Shown: positions 16,627-25,069 of the stretch, piece by piece
How the letters are laid out: each line of letters opens with the position of its first letter
Position numbering within the stretch: position 1 is the first letter of the stretch
Source: Erythrobacter dokdonensis DSW-74
Lineage (GTDB): Bacteria; Pseudomonadota; Alphaproteobacteria; Sphingomonadales; Sphingomonadaceae
Assembly: GCF_001677335.1 (NCBI RefSeq)
Contig: NZ_LZYB01000002.1
Span: 124,001 to 188,000 of the forward strand
DNA: 64,000 bases
Direction of reading: 5' to 3'
Position numbers and translations under genes: made by a program
The notes under the pieces: model-generated
What the model was told of the DNA's origin: nothing
What the model saw: only the letters and a program-made list of their open reading frames with translations
The model's database searches: none

Positions 16627-18816
16627 ATGGCGTTTTTCGACCGATTCTGGAAAGGCTCCCGCGGCAGCGCCGGCAACGGCGGACGGAGTGATTTGCCCGC
16701 GGGCTTCTACCCGCTCTACGAATCGATGCGTCCCATCGACGAGGACGAGGACGATCTCCCTCCGCGCCCTCGTCCTTCCGCCACGCCCGATTTCGAGGCG
16801 TGGGATGCCAAGCTTGCCGGGCTCGACGAGGCGCTCGAAGTCGAGGAGAAGCGCCGCCTCAGGTGGTGGCAGCGCGATTACTGGCGCGCGCGCTCGAAGC
16901 TGTGGTGGACGGGGCGCGGCATCATGGCCGCCTCCGCGCTGTTCGCATTGCTGATCGGCTGGCTTGCCGTCACCGCGCCGCTATCGAAGAGCCTCGAACC
17001 CATCGCCCCGCCGCAGGTCACGCTGCTTGCCCGCGACGGCACCCCGATTGCGCGGCAGGGAGCGATCGTCGAGGCGCCGGTCAGGCTCGCCGACCTGCCG
17101 CCGCATGTCCCCCAGGCCTTCATCGCGATCGAGGACCGGCGCTTCTATAGCCACTGGGGCATCGACCCGCGCGGCATCGCGCGCGCGGCGTGGACGGGCT
17201 ATGGCGGCGGTTCGACCATCACCCAGCAGCTTGCCAAGTTTACCTTCCTCACGCCCGAGCAATCGCTCAGCCGCAAGGCGCGCGAGGCGTTGATCGCCTT
17301 CTGGCTCGAAGGCTGGCTGACCAAGGACGAGATCCTCGAGCGCTACCTCTCCAACGCCTATTTCGGCGACAACCAGTATGGCCTTCGCGCCGCGTCGCTG
17401 CACTATTTCTACCGCCAGCCGGAAAACCTGAAGCCCGAACAGGCGGCGATGCTGGCGGGGTTGCTGCAGGCGCCCTCGCGCTATGCGCCGACCCGGCATT
17501 ACGACCGGGCGAAGAGGCGCATGGACCTCGTGATCGGGGCGATGGTGCAGGAGGGCTACCTGACCGAGGCCCAGGCCCGCGCGCTACCCGATCCGCGGCT
17601 CGATGTGCGCAGGCGCGACGACAATGTGCCGACCGGCACCTATTTCGCCGACTGGGCGCTGCCGCTGGCGCGCGAGGGGATCGAGGCGAGCTATTCGAAG
17701 CAGGTGATCTCCACCACGCTCGATTCGCGGCTTCAGGCGCTCGCCAGCCGGGTGGTGGCGCGCGCGCCTCTGAACGGAGCACAGGTCGCGCTGGTCGCCA
17801 TGCGCCCCAATGGCGAGGTGGTGGCGATGGTGGGAGGGCGCGACTATGCCAAATCCCCTTTCAACCGCGTGACCCAGGCCCGCCGCCAGCCGGGTTCGAC
17901 CTTCAAGACCTTCGTCTATCTCGCGGCGCTGGAGGCCGGGTGGGAGCCGGACGACACCATCCCCAACACCCCCATCACGCAAGGCAGCTATCGCCCCAAG
18001 AACGCGCGCGAACGCTATTCCGAGCAGATCACGCTGGAGGATGCCTTCGCGAGTTCGAGCAATGTCGCCGCCGTGCGCCTCTTTCAGGCGGTCGGCAGCC
18101 AAAAGGTAATCTCCACGGCGCGGCAGCTGGGCATCACTGCTGCCATGCCGGAAGGCGATCCCAGCCTCGCGCTCGGCACCTCGGCCATGACACTTATGGA
18201 GCTGACCGCCGCCTATGCCGGGATCGCTGCCAATGATTATCCCGTCGAGCCGCACCCCTTCGCGCGCGGCGAGCGCGGCTGGTGGGAATGGCTCACCAGC
18301 CGGCAGGAGAGTTTTGCGCGCTCCACCCACGAGGATATCGAGACGATGCTGCGCGCCGCGATCAATCGCGGGACCGGACGCAATGCCGTGCTGCCCGTCG
18401 CAAATTTCGGGAAGACCGGCACCACGCAGGATTACCGCGACGCGCTGTTCGTGGGCTATGCGGGCGATCTGGTGGTGGGCGTATGGGTCGGCAATGACGA
18501 CAATACCCCGATGAAGGGCATCACCGGCGGCAGCACGCCTGCGCGGATCTGGCGCGACTTCATGCGCGGCGCATTGAAGCTCGAAGCTGCCCCGCAGCCC
18601 AAGACCACCGCCTCGCCCGATCCGGAAGGCCCGGTCCAGCCGCTCGATATCGAGGAAGGGGCCGAGATTCCGGTCGGCGAGAACGGCGCCACCCTGCGCA
18701 TCGACGGCAACGGGGTAACCCTGTCGCAGGAGGGCGTTCCGGTGGAGCTCAGGCTGGGCGAGGAAGGGCTGGTGGTCCAGCCTGCGCCCTCTCCGGGCGC
18801 GTCGCCGCCACCCTAA
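16627..18816 (+). CDS. bifunctional class A penicillin-binding protein (PBP1A type)
   Basis: This 729-aa cell-wall synthase has an unusually long acidic and basic cytoplasmic tail (residues 1-95), one membrane span (about 98-119), and a GT51 glycosyltransferase domain with catalytic E169 in AIEDRRFYSHWG. The transpeptidase domain has SxxK S424-K427, SxN 477-479 and KTG 596-598. A proline- and acid-rich C-terminal tail follows. It polymerises lipid II and crosslinks peptidoglycan in the periplasm. It starts 51 bp after cobS and ends convergently with a thioesterase gene, sharing a CTAA that holds both stops. It is somewhat shorter than classical PBP1A and resembles the PBP1C/MtgA-like forms of alphaproteobacteria. 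Confidence 0.93.
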   Translation: MAFFDRFWKGSRGSAGNGGRSDLPAGFYPLYESMRPIDEDEDDLPPRPRPSATPDFEAWDAKLAGLDEALEVEEKRRLRWWQRDYWRARSKLWWTGRGIMAASALFALLIGWLAVTAPLSKSLEPIAPPQVTLLARDGTPIARQGAIVEAPVRLADLPPHVPQAFIAIEDRRFYSHWGIDPRGIARAAWTGYGGGSTITQQLAKFTFLTPEQSLSRKAREALIAFWLEGWLTKDEILERYLSNAYFGDNQYGLRAASLHYFYRQPENLKPEQAAMLAGLLQAPSRYAPTRHYDRAKRRMDLVIGAMVQEGYLTEAQARALPDPRLDVRRRDDNVPTGTYFADWALPLAREGIEASYSKQVISTTLDSRLQALASRVVARAPLNGAQVALVAMRPNGEVVAMVGGRDYAKSPFNRVTQARRQPGSTFKTFVYLAALEAGWEPDDTIPNTPITQGSYRPKNARERYSEQITLEDAFASSSNVAAVRLFQAVGSQKVISTARQLGITAAMPEGDPSLALGTSAMTLMELTAAYAGIAANDYPVEPHPFARGERGWWEWLTSRQESFARSTHEDIETMLRAAINRGTGRNAVLPVANFGKTGTTQDYRDALFVGYAGDLVVGVWVGNDDNTPMKGITGGSTPARIWRDFMRGALKLEAAPQPKTTASPDPEGPVQPLDIEEGAEIPVGENGATLRIDGNGVTLSQEGVPVELRLGEEGLVVQPAPSPGASPPP

Positions 18817-19205
18817 ACCATCAGGATGTTCATTACCGCGGTCGCAATCGGGCGGGCACGGTCATCCTGCCACGCCTCGACCGCGACATTGGCATTGCGC
18901 CGGCCAAGGCGGGTTATGCGCCCGATGGCAAAGCTCGGGCGCGATTTGCCTGCGGCGAGATATTGCACGGTGATATTGATCGGCTTCAATTGCGGATCGC
19001 GGCCCGATGCCTTCAGCGCCGCATGGAGCGCGGCGTAGCCCGCCGTCTCCAGCAGGCCGGCAGTGGCGCCGCCGTGGAAATGCTGCGGGCGGCCTTCCAC
19101 CGTCGGGCCGAATTCGACTGTCAGCAGCGGCATTCCAGCCTCCTCGCCGCAGACCGTGATCCCCAGCGAGCGGGCATAGGCGGGCAGTTCGAGCATCTCA
19201 GCCAT
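18813..19205 (-). CDS. PaaI-type hotdog thioesterase (second of a pair)
   Basis: This 130-aa single hotdog-fold protein has HFHGGATAGLLETAGY (about residues 44-59), the catalytic helix of PaaI-like acyl-CoA thioesterases, followed by PINITVQYLAAG. The start at 19205 overlaps the stop of the upstream thioesterase by 8 bp; ATG 19196 is an alternative. The two hotdog genes in tandem may form a heteromer or derive from duplication, although their sequences are quite different. The acyl-CoA substrate is unknown. Confidence 0.85.
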   Translation of the reverse strand: MAEMLELPAYARSLGITVCGEEAGMPLLTVEFGPTVEGRPQHFHGGATAGLLETAGYAALHAALKASGRDPQLKPINITVQYLAAGKSRPSFAIGRITRLGRRNANVAVEAWQDDRARPIATAVMNILMV

Positions 19206-19680
19206 CCGCACTGTCACCTTGCAATGCAGGATTGTCCTTCCGCGGATCGGCACCGATGGTCATGAACACCCCTGCGACATGGGCGACCGGATCCTGCGGA
19301 TCGCCATCATGCGCGATGCCCCGCACAAACGCGGCCGAGCGCGTGCGGCGATAGCATTCGACCCTTCCGCGCACGCTTGCCCGTTCGCGCGCCGGGCGCT
19401 GGTAATCGACCCTCAGATCGAGCGTGGCGACCGGATTGAAGGTTCCGCCGGCCTGCCAGATTGCCATGCCGCTCGCCATGTCCATCAGGCTGATGATCGG
19501 GCCTGAGGCAAGCACACCGCTCTTGCTGTCCCCCACCAGATCCTCGCGCCAGGGCAGTTCAAGTTCGACCCAGTTGTCGCCCTGCTCGGTGAATCGGAGG
19601 CCCAGCCATCCGGTGTGGCCGTGACGGAAGAACCATTTCGATGCTTCGCGGGCATCGAACCGGGCAGAGGGCGTGTTCAT
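19198..19680 (-). CDS. PaaI-type hotdog thioesterase (first of a pair)
   Basis: This 160-aa hotdog-fold protein contains GPIISLMDMASGMAIW (about residues 60-75), the family helix with its conserved aspartate, then NPVATLDLRVDYQRPA, the strand that lines the active site. An N-terminal extension (FFRHGHTGWLGLRF) precedes the fold. The start at 19680 is chosen; ATG 19692 is possible and neither has a good ribosome site. It is co-transcribed with the second thioesterase. Its promoter region (19681-19812) is shared with the divergent three-gene cassette. Confidence 0.82.
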   Translation of the reverse strand: MNTPSARFDAREASKWFFRHGHTGWLGLRFTEQGDNWVELELPWREDLVGDSKSGVLASGPIISLMDMASGMAIWQAGGTFNPVATLDLRVDYQRPARERASVRGRVECYRRTRSAAFVRGIAHDGDPQDPVAHVAGVFMTIGADPRKDNPALQGDSADG

Positions 19681-19790
19681 GGTGCGCTGCATAGGAGCGC
19701 CGGGACGCCGGTTACAATCATTTAATTTCGCGGGAAGGGCCCCGTCGGTCAGCCTGCCGGGCAGCGGTTCGGCAAGGGGGCCGGTACCGC

Positions 19791-19801
19791 TTGATCATCA
19801 A
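19791..19801. promoter_or_regulatory. 11-bp palindrome at the ribosome site of the 53-aa peptide gene
   Basis: TTGATCATCAA is a palindrome around a central base pair. It ends where the AAGGAGA ribosome site of the peptide gene begins (19801-19807). It could be a small operator. It is not an FNR box, because the spacer is one base instead of four. Confidence 0.3.
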
Positions 19802-19812
19802 AGGAGAACATC

Positions 19813-19974
19813 ATGGAATTTCCCAGGATCGATTTCGACCAGATCCCCGCGCTTGAAGGTGCCCAGGCGTTGTTCGGCTCGGCGCTGCAGGCGACCAGCG
19901 CCGCGCTCGATGACCGGATCGTGGATCTGATGGTCTACATCTACGAGGTCATGCCGCCCGAAACGGTGCTTTGA
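19813..19974 (+). CDS. 53-aa acidic peptide, first gene of an unrecognised cassette
   Basis: AAGGAGAACATC before the ATG is one of the best ribosome sites in the window and supports this short gene. The peptide begins MEFPRIDFDQIPALEG and is acidic. It has an amphipathic stretch (about residues 15-47, with QALFGSALQATSAALDD) and ends in VMPPETVL. It has no cysteine, signal peptide or double-glycine motif. It lies 21 bp before the 311-aa gene and is surely co-transcribed with it. I do not recognise it. It may be a substrate (RiPP-like precursor) for the cupin-like protein downstream, or a small structural partner of the other two. Confidence 0.8.
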   Translation: MEFPRIDFDQIPALEGAQALFGSALQATSAALDDRIVDLMVYIYEVMPPETVL

Positions 19975-19995
19975 GGCGGCCGGGGCGACAAGACG

Positions 19996-20931
19996 ATGCA
20001 CGTCCATCCGGACATCGCGGGGCTGCGGCGCAAGGGCGCGTCGCAGCCCAGCCTTGATGCGGCGCTGGCGCGGTGGCGGGCCTTGCCCGCAACGGCTGAA
20101 CTGCTCGAGGCGCTGGCAGCTTATGGTGCCGGGGCCGCGCTCGAAAGCCGGCCTGTGCTGGCGCGTCTGTTGCAGGAATGCGGCGCTGCCGCTTGTCTGG
20201 CAGCCGGTTTCATCGATGGCCTCGCCGAAGCGCTGCGCGCCGAGCCGCTGGCACAATTGCCGCTTGGCCATGCGACGACACCGGGCCTGGCGCGCATCGT
20301 GATCGCGCAAAGCGGCCGCGCGGCGCTGCGCCTGGCGGCATTTGCGCCGCGCGACGCCGCGCCCGCCGAAGCCGTGCTGTTCGAGGATGGCGAGGCGCAT
20401 GAGATCGTGCTTGCCGGAACCGGGCAGGCCGCGCTCTACCGGCTCGCCGCTGGCCTACTGACCGGGGAATCGCTCGTCTGTGGCCCCGGGACGCGAATGG
20501 CCCGGCAGGGCGCGCACGAGGCCCGCCAGATCGTCGCGGTATCCCGGCCGCTGCTGGTGCTTCAACTTACCCGCACCCCGGTAAGGCCGGTCTCCTCGCG
20601 CGAATATGCGCTGCCGGACGGTGCGCTCGTCAAGACGATCAGCGGCTCGAAGCACGAAAGCCAGCAGATGATGGCGCTAGGCGTGCTCGGCGCGCTGCGC
20701 CACGCGCCCGCGCTTGCCGAAATGGAGCGGCTGGCGCTTGATCGTCGCGCCCATCGCGACCTGCGCTGGGAGGCGCTGCGCCAGCTGCTCGGGCTCGACG
20801 CGCGCGCCGGAATGGCGGTGCTGGCACAGCTGGCGGGCGAGCCGCGGGACGAGCTTTGCCCGCCTGCCGCAAGCCTCAGGCGCGATCTGCTCGCCGCCCA
20901 TCCGCAACTTGCCTTGTCGGAGCCTGCCTGA
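19996..20931 (+). CDS. 311-aa protein with HEAT-like C-terminus, unrecognised cassette
   Basis: I do not recognise this family. The N-terminal third is alanine- and leucine-rich helical. The middle (about residues 125-200) alternates short beta strands and turns, with ALFEDGEAHEIVLAG and LLVLQLTR, and could be a small cupin-like barrel. The C-terminal 100 residues (KTISGSKHESQQMMALGVLG onward) contain helix pairs that read like HEAT repeats (LRWEALRQLLGLDARAGM). The start at 19996 has only a weak ribosome site, so it may be translated by reinitiation after the 53-aa peptide. Its stop overlaps the next ATG by one base (TGATG). Confidence 0.75.
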   Translation: MHVHPDIAGLRRKGASQPSLDAALARWRALPATAELLEALAAYGAGAALESRPVLARLLQECGAAACLAAGFIDGLAEALRAEPLAQLPLGHATTPGLARIVIAQSGRAALRLAAFAPRDAAPAEAVLFEDGEAHEIVLAGTGQAALYRLAAGLLTGESLVCGPGTRMARQGAHEARQIVAVSRPLLVLQLTRTPVRPVSSREYALPDGALVKTISGSKHESQQMMALGVLGALRHAPALAEMERLALDRRAHRDLRWEALRQLLGLDARAGMAVLAQLAGEPRDELCPPAASLRRDLLAAHPQLALSEPA

Positions 20932-21833
20932 TGCCGCTCGTGATCGACAATCCCTCGCCCGAAACCTGCAGCCTGCCCCAAGCTATCGAGGCGCTGGCCG
21001 AACAGGGCTTTGATCCCGACGATCCCGCCAGCCTCGCGGCGGCCGCATGCTGGCTGCGGCGGTTGGCGAATAATCGCGAATTTCTCGGTGATCTGCTGGT
21101 CGAGCGGCTGGCGGGCAATGGCGGGGAGGACATTGCCTCGGCATATGGTCCGCAGGCGATCATCCTCAGCCGCCCGCGCGCTGGGCGAGCCAACAGCGCC
21201 TTCCTGCGCGCCGCGATCTGGCCTTCGCCGCGCGACCACGTGTTTCGCACCAGCGGCGCGGCGAGCTTTGTCTATGGCGCGCCGCATGATCACAATTTCG
21301 ACTTTCTGACAGTGGGTTACTGCGGCCCGGGCTATGCCAGCGACTACTACGAATATGACTATGCGGCGGTCGCGGGCTATCCGGGCGAGGATGCGTCCTT
21401 GCGCTTTGTCGGCCGCTCGGTGCTCTCGCCCGGCAAGCTGATGCTTTATCGCCGTCATCTCGACGTGCACAACCAGCTGCCGCCGACAAGTCTGTCGGTC
21501 TCGCTCAACGTGATGCGGGTCGATCCGGCGCAGGGGTGGTTCGACCAGTACGGGTTCGACCTCGAACGCGGCACGGTGGCGCGCTGGCTCAACCCGCTGG
21601 CGGGCGAGGCCTTTCTGCGCGTCGCCGTGGCGAGCGGGGCGGCGAGCGCGAGGGACTATGCCGAATGGGTCGGTGCGCGCCATCCTAGCGAGCGGATGCG
21701 GTTGGCGAGTTTCGAGGCACGGGCCGACATGCTCGACGATCCGGCCGAAGCGGACGCGCTGTGGCGGGCAGCGGAGCTGTCGGGCAGCCGGATGGTCGCA
21801 GGCGCGGCGCGGGCGCGGCGCGCCGTGCTCTAG
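20931..21833 (+). CDS. 300-aa cupin-like putative metal-dependent oxygenase, unrecognised cassette
   Basis: Residues 110-205 read like a bicupin-type barrel. GAPHDHNFDFLTVGYCGPGY supplies an H-x-H pair, and SDYYEYDY a cluster of tyrosines and acids. LSPGKLMLYRRHLDVHNQLPP carries the P-G turn and two more histidines at the position of cupin motif 2. Helical segments flank it on both sides. This suggests a non-heme metal enzyme, but I know no named family. It is translationally coupled to the 311-aa gene by TGATG and ends in a CTAG shared with convergent ruvX. Together with the 53-aa peptide it forms a compact three-gene unit. Confidence 0.7.
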   Translation: MPLVIDNPSPETCSLPQAIEALAEQGFDPDDPASLAAAACWLRRLANNREFLGDLLVERLAGNGGEDIASAYGPQAIILSRPRAGRANSAFLRAAIWPSPRDHVFRTSGAASFVYGAPHDHNFDFLTVGYCGPGYASDYYEYDYAAVAGYPGEDASLRFVGRSVLSPGKLMLYRRHLDVHNQLPPTSLSVSLNVMRVDPAQGWFDQYGFDLERGTVARWLNPLAGEAFLRVAVASGAASARDYAEWVGARHPSERMRLASFEARADMLDDPAEADALWRAAELSGSRMVAGAARARRAVL

Positions 21834-22318
21834 AACACGCCTCCTGCAAGCCGGTCGATCGCGCCTTGCAGGATGACTGCGGCGGCGTGGGCATCGATCG
21901 CGGCGGCGCGCTTGGCACGGCTCATGTCCTGACCGATCATCGCCGCTTCGGCGGCCTGGGTCGACCAGCGTTCGTCCCACAGCAGGATCGGCAGGGCAAA
22001 GGCTTCGGCCAGATTGCGGGCATAGGCGCGCGACGCCTGCGCACGCGGGCCTTCGGACCCGTCCATGTTGCGCGGCAGGCCGAGCACCATGCCTTTCGCG
22101 CTGCGTGTCCTGATCAGCGCGGCCAGCGTCTCGCGGTCGCGCCCCCACTTGCCGCGCTGGATCGTGGCGTTGTTGGTGGCAAAGCGCCAGCCCGCATCGC
22201 AAGTCGCGGTGCCGATGGTCTTGGTCCCGAGATCGAGTCCCAGCAAAACGCCGCCTTCGGGCAGCGCCGCGGCAAAAGCGCGCGCGTCCTCGAAAATCAG
22301 TCCTGCTGGCTCGTCCAT
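21830..22318 (-). CDS. ruvX: RuvX/YqgF putative Holliday junction resolvase and pre-16S rRNA nuclease
   Basis: This 162-aa RNase H-like protein has the first catalytic aspartate in LLGLDLGTKTIG (about residues 25-36), the conserved GLPRNMDGSEGPRA (78-91), the WDERWST segment (113-119) and the terminal aspartate DAHAAAVILQ. YqgF proteins process the 5' end of 16S rRNA and resemble RuvC. The gene start overlaps the end of the DUF3089 gene by 22 bp, so it is the last gene of the pyrE-lepB operon. Confidence 0.93.
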   Translation of the reverse strand: MDEPAGLIFEDARAFAAALPEGGVLLGLDLGTKTIGTATCDAGWRFATNNATIQRGKWGRDRETLAALIRTRSAKGMVLGLPRNMDGSEGPRAQASRAYARNLAEAFALPILLWDERWSTQAAEAAMIGQDMSRAKRAAAIDAHAAAVILQGAIDRLAGGVF

Positions 22319-23448
22319 ATCTCGACCCGGCGGATCACGTCGGCCTTGGTGTTCGCCCAGAACAGCGGCAGGTCGTAGACGTGGTAGTTATTGCCCGGAA
22401 GCACATAGCTTCCCATCTCCGGCGGAGGGCCGATCAGCAGCAATCCGCGCTTGTCGCAACGTGCGGGAACGAGATCGGGGACAAGCTCGCCCTTTTCCAT
22501 CGTATCCTCTGGCACCAGCGTGCCGAGATTGGCGCTTGCCGGTGCCTCTCCGCCAAAGCGGCCGGTCAGCGGATTGGTGCACAGCATCGCGCTGGTTCCC
22601 GGCGGATCGCCGTCGAGCGCGGGGGTCGTCGCGTAATAGTTCAGGACGCTTGCCGGGTCGGCCGGCTCGGCAAAGCTCGACCACGACAGCACGCAGCCTG
22701 CCTGATCGGGTGCGGCGCAGGCGGGAAAGCCGATGGCCGGCAGATCATGCTCGAGCGAGACCGGCCAGCCGATGATATAGGCTGCGGCGATCCGCTTTGC
22801 CGTCGGCGTGGCGCGTATGTCCTCGGCCAGTAGCCGTTTCAGGTGCAGCGAGCCTTGCGAATGGCCCGCCAGCACGATCGGGGTTCCGGGATCGATGCTG
22901 GAGAGGAAATAGCGGAATGCCTCGCGCACGTCGGCATAGGCCGCATCGATCGCCTGCTTGCCTTCCTCGGCATCAGTCAGGAACGCACCCATGGTTGCCT
23001 GCCTGTAGCGCGGCGCCCAGATTTCGCTGGCAGCGTTAAAGGGGCTGGCCATGCCGCGCAGATAGACCCGCGCGATGCGTTCGGCTTCCGGATCGCCGCC
23101 GTTTTCCAGCGGGGCGTTCCAACTGGCGCGGTTGAGGTAGCTGGTGGGGTGGACGAAAAACACGGCAAAGCGCGGCGCGGGCGGGTCTGCCGGGGTGGGC
23201 AGCAGCCCGCGATCACTGGCATAGGCGGGCTGCCAGCGCGCCGGGTCCTTCACCCCGATGCCGGGGCGCGAATACCATAGGCCGGGGTCCTCATAGGCGT
23301 TGGCCTCGAGCGGTTTGACCGGCTTGAATTCGCCCGAGGGTACCAGCGCGATCTGGGCCAGTTCGTCCTGGAACAGCTCGTAGGCGATCCGCCCGGCGAT
23401 CACGATCGTGATGCAGAAAGCAACCAGATAGAGGAACTTGCGGGCCAT
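22297..23448 (-). CDS. membrane-anchored DUF3089 alpha/beta hydrolase
   Basis: This 383-aa protein begins with one N-terminal membrane segment (about residues 4-20: LYLVAFCITIVIAGRI), so the enzyme probably faces the periplasm. The catalytic domain has FFVHPTSYLN early and the serine nucleophile elbow AGHSQGS in the middle. This matches DUF3089, an esterase/lipase-like family whose substrate is not established. The start at 23448 is supported by AAGGG. It lies 19 bp after lepB, in the place where rnc and era follow lepB in many other proteobacteria. Confidence 0.88.
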   Translation of the reverse strand: MARKFLYLVAFCITIVIAGRIAYELFQDELAQIALVPSGEFKPVKPLEANAYEDPGLWYSRPGIGVKDPARWQPAYASDRGLLPTPADPPAPRFAVFFVHPTSYLNRASWNAPLENGGDPEAERIARVYLRGMASPFNAASEIWAPRYRQATMGAFLTDAEEGKQAIDAAYADVREAFRYFLSSIDPGTPIVLAGHSQGSLHLKRLLAEDIRATPTAKRIAAAYIIGWPVSLEHDLPAIGFPACAAPDQAGCVLSWSSFAEPADPASVLNYYATTPALDGDPPGTSAMLCTNPLTGRFGGEAPASANLGTLVPEDTMEKGELVPDLVPARCDKRGLLLIGPPPEMGSYVLPGNNYHVYDLPLFWANTKADVIRRVEIWTSQQD

Positions 23449-23467
23449 CCCTTGCACTGCCTCGCGG

Positions 23468-24367
23468 CTATTTCGCCGCCGTGCCCTCGGCCAGCGGCGG
23501 GCGCAGCGTCGTCCATGCGCGCTCCGGCCTGAAGCTGGTGAACCAGGTTGCGGGGTTCCAGGTGGTCGAACCGTCGAGGCTGAAGGTGATGAACTCCGCC
23601 CGCCCGCCGATATTGGCGAGCGGCACCGCGCCGCCAAGGCCGCTCTCGATCGCCTCGGCGCGGCTGTCGGCGCTCTCGTCGCGGTTGTCGCCCATCACGA
23701 AGACGGCGTTTTCGGGCAGGGTGTAGGGGCCGTAATTGTCGAGCCGCTGGTCGCGGTAGTCGATGGTGAGGTAGGTCGCGCCATTGGGCAGGGTCTCACG
23801 CCAGGTCGGCGGCTCGAAATAGTCGCGTCCGTCCGCGCCCTTGACCCGATACTGCTCGAAGGCAGCGAGGCACGGCATCCCGCGACAGATCAGGTCTGGC
23901 TCGAACGGCAGGCGTACCGGCGGCACCACCTCGCGCTTGATCGGTGTGCCGTTAAGGATGATCTGTCCGCCCCGCACTTCGATCGTGTCGCCGGGAAGGG
24001 CGACGACGCGCTTGATGTAATCCTCGTTGCGGGTCGGGTGGACGGGGATGACAATATCGCCATATTCGGGGGTCGAGCCCATCACCCGCCAGTCGCCGCG
24101 GGGCAGCAGGTGAAAGCTCGCCGAGGCCCATGACCAGCCATAGGGGTACTTGCTCACCACCAGCCGGTCACCCACCCACAGGCCCGGCATCATCGAGGTC
24201 GAAGGGATGTAGAAGGGCTTGGCCACCAGACTGTGGAACGCCAGCACCGCCAGCAGCATCAGCGCAAGGCCGCGGATTTCCGCGAGCCAATCGACCTTGT
24301 GCGGCTTTTCGGGGGCGCTGGTGTCGGTCACTTCAGGGCTTTCTGACGGGCTTTCGGTGGTTGCCAT
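23468..24367 (-). CDS. lepB: signal peptidase I
   Basis: This 299-aa inner-membrane serine protease removes Sec and Tat signal peptides. One membrane span lies at about residues 32-49. The catalytic serine is S58 in STSMMPGL and the general-base lysine is K119 in YIKRVVALPGD. Box E VMGDNRDESADSR confirms the family. A periplasmic insert with two cysteines (LICRGMPCLAAF) could form a disulfide. It lies 13 bp after acpS, a fusion of envelope and lipid genes typical of alphaproteobacteria. Confidence 0.96.
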   Translation of the reverse strand: MATTESPSESPEVTDTSAPEKPHKVDWLAEIRGLALMLLAVLAFHSLVAKPFYIPSTSMMPGLWVGDRLVVSKYPYGWSWASASFHLLPRGDWRVMGSTPEYGDIVIPVHPTRNEDYIKRVVALPGDTIEVRGGQIILNGTPIKREVVPPVRLPFEPDLICRGMPCLAAFEQYRVKGADGRDYFEPPTWRETLPNGATYLTIDYRDQRLDNYGPYTLPENAVFVMGDNRDESADSRAEAIESGLGGAVPLANIGGRAEFITFSLDGSTTWNPATWFTSFRPERAWTTLRPPLAEGTAAK

Positions 24368-24380
24368 GGGTTCGGGGCGC

Positions 24381-24788
24381 TCAGGTGGGGAGGGGGATGG
24401 CTTCGATGATCACGAAGGCCTGCGCCCATGGATGATCGTCGGTGAGGGTGAGATGAATGCGCGCCTCATGGCCTTTCGGCGTGATTTCTTCAAGCCGCAA
24501 AGCCGCGCCGCCGGTCAGCGCCAGCGTCGGCGCGCCCGAGGATCCGTTGACCACGCCGATGTCTTTCATGAACACGCCGCGCCTGAACCCGGTGCCGACC
24601 GCCTTGGAAAAGGCCTCCTTGGCGGCGAAGCGTTTCGCATAGGTGCCGGCAATCGTGTAGGGGCGGCGGCGGGCCTTTGCGATCTCGACATCGGTGAACA
24701 CGCGGTGCTCGAACCGCTCGCCATAGCGGGCAAGCGAATTGCCGATCCGCTCGATATTGCAGAGGTCGGAGCCCAGGCCGATGATCAT
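24381..24788 (-). CDS. acpS: holo-[acyl-carrier-protein] synthase
   Basis: This 135-aa AcpS transfers the phosphopantetheine arm of CoA to apo-ACP for fatty acid synthesis. [12 protein letters not shown] at the N-terminus holds the Mg-binding aspartate, and [16 protein letters not shown] (about residues 52-67) is the catalytic signature with Glu and Lys. The start overlaps the stop of the small membrane-protein gene as ATGA. Confidence 0.96.
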   Translation of the reverse strand: MIIGLGSDLCNIERIGNSLARYGERFEHRVFTDVEIAKARRRPYTIAGTYAKRFAAKEAFSKAVGTGFRRGVFMKDIGVVNGSSGAPTLALTGGAALRLEEITPKGHEARIHLTLTDDHPWAQAFVIIEAIPLPT

Positions 24789-25069
24789 TTGAACGCTCTT
24801 ATCATCACCGCCACCAGCAGGCCGACGGCAACCACGTGGAGCATCACCTGCGCCTTGAAAAGCGGGTGGGCGAAATCGCCTTTCGCGACCTTCAATGCGC
24901 CGACGAAGCCGAAGATCTGCAAGGCGACCCAGCCGACCGCGAAGACCCGCATCACCCCGGTATTGAGCGCAAAGCCTAGAAAGCCGATCGCCAGCAGGAA
25001 CAGTGCAGCCGCCCCGAAGGCCCAGCGCTTCTGCTCGCGCGCAAGTGGCGGAAGGTCGGGCTGGCTCAA
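24785..25069 (-). CDS. small membrane protein between pdxJ and acpS
   Basis: This 94-aa protein has three predicted membrane segments (about residues 16-34, 39-60 and 72-90) and a short polar N-terminus [17 protein letters not shown] do not recognise a family. Both ends overlap neighbours by ATGA (pdxJ upstream, acpS downstream), so it is an integral part of the operon and not spurious. Confidence 0.82.
   Translation of the reverse strand: MSQPDLPPLAREQKRWAFGAAALFLLAIGFLGFALNTGVMRVFAVGWVALQIFGFVGALKVAKGDFAHPLFKAQVMLHVVAVGLLVAVMIRAFK

Noticed and set aside
19791-19801. TTGATCATCAA as an FNR box for the three-gene cassette
   Set aside because: The spacer is one base; FNR boxes need four between TTGAT and ATCAA.
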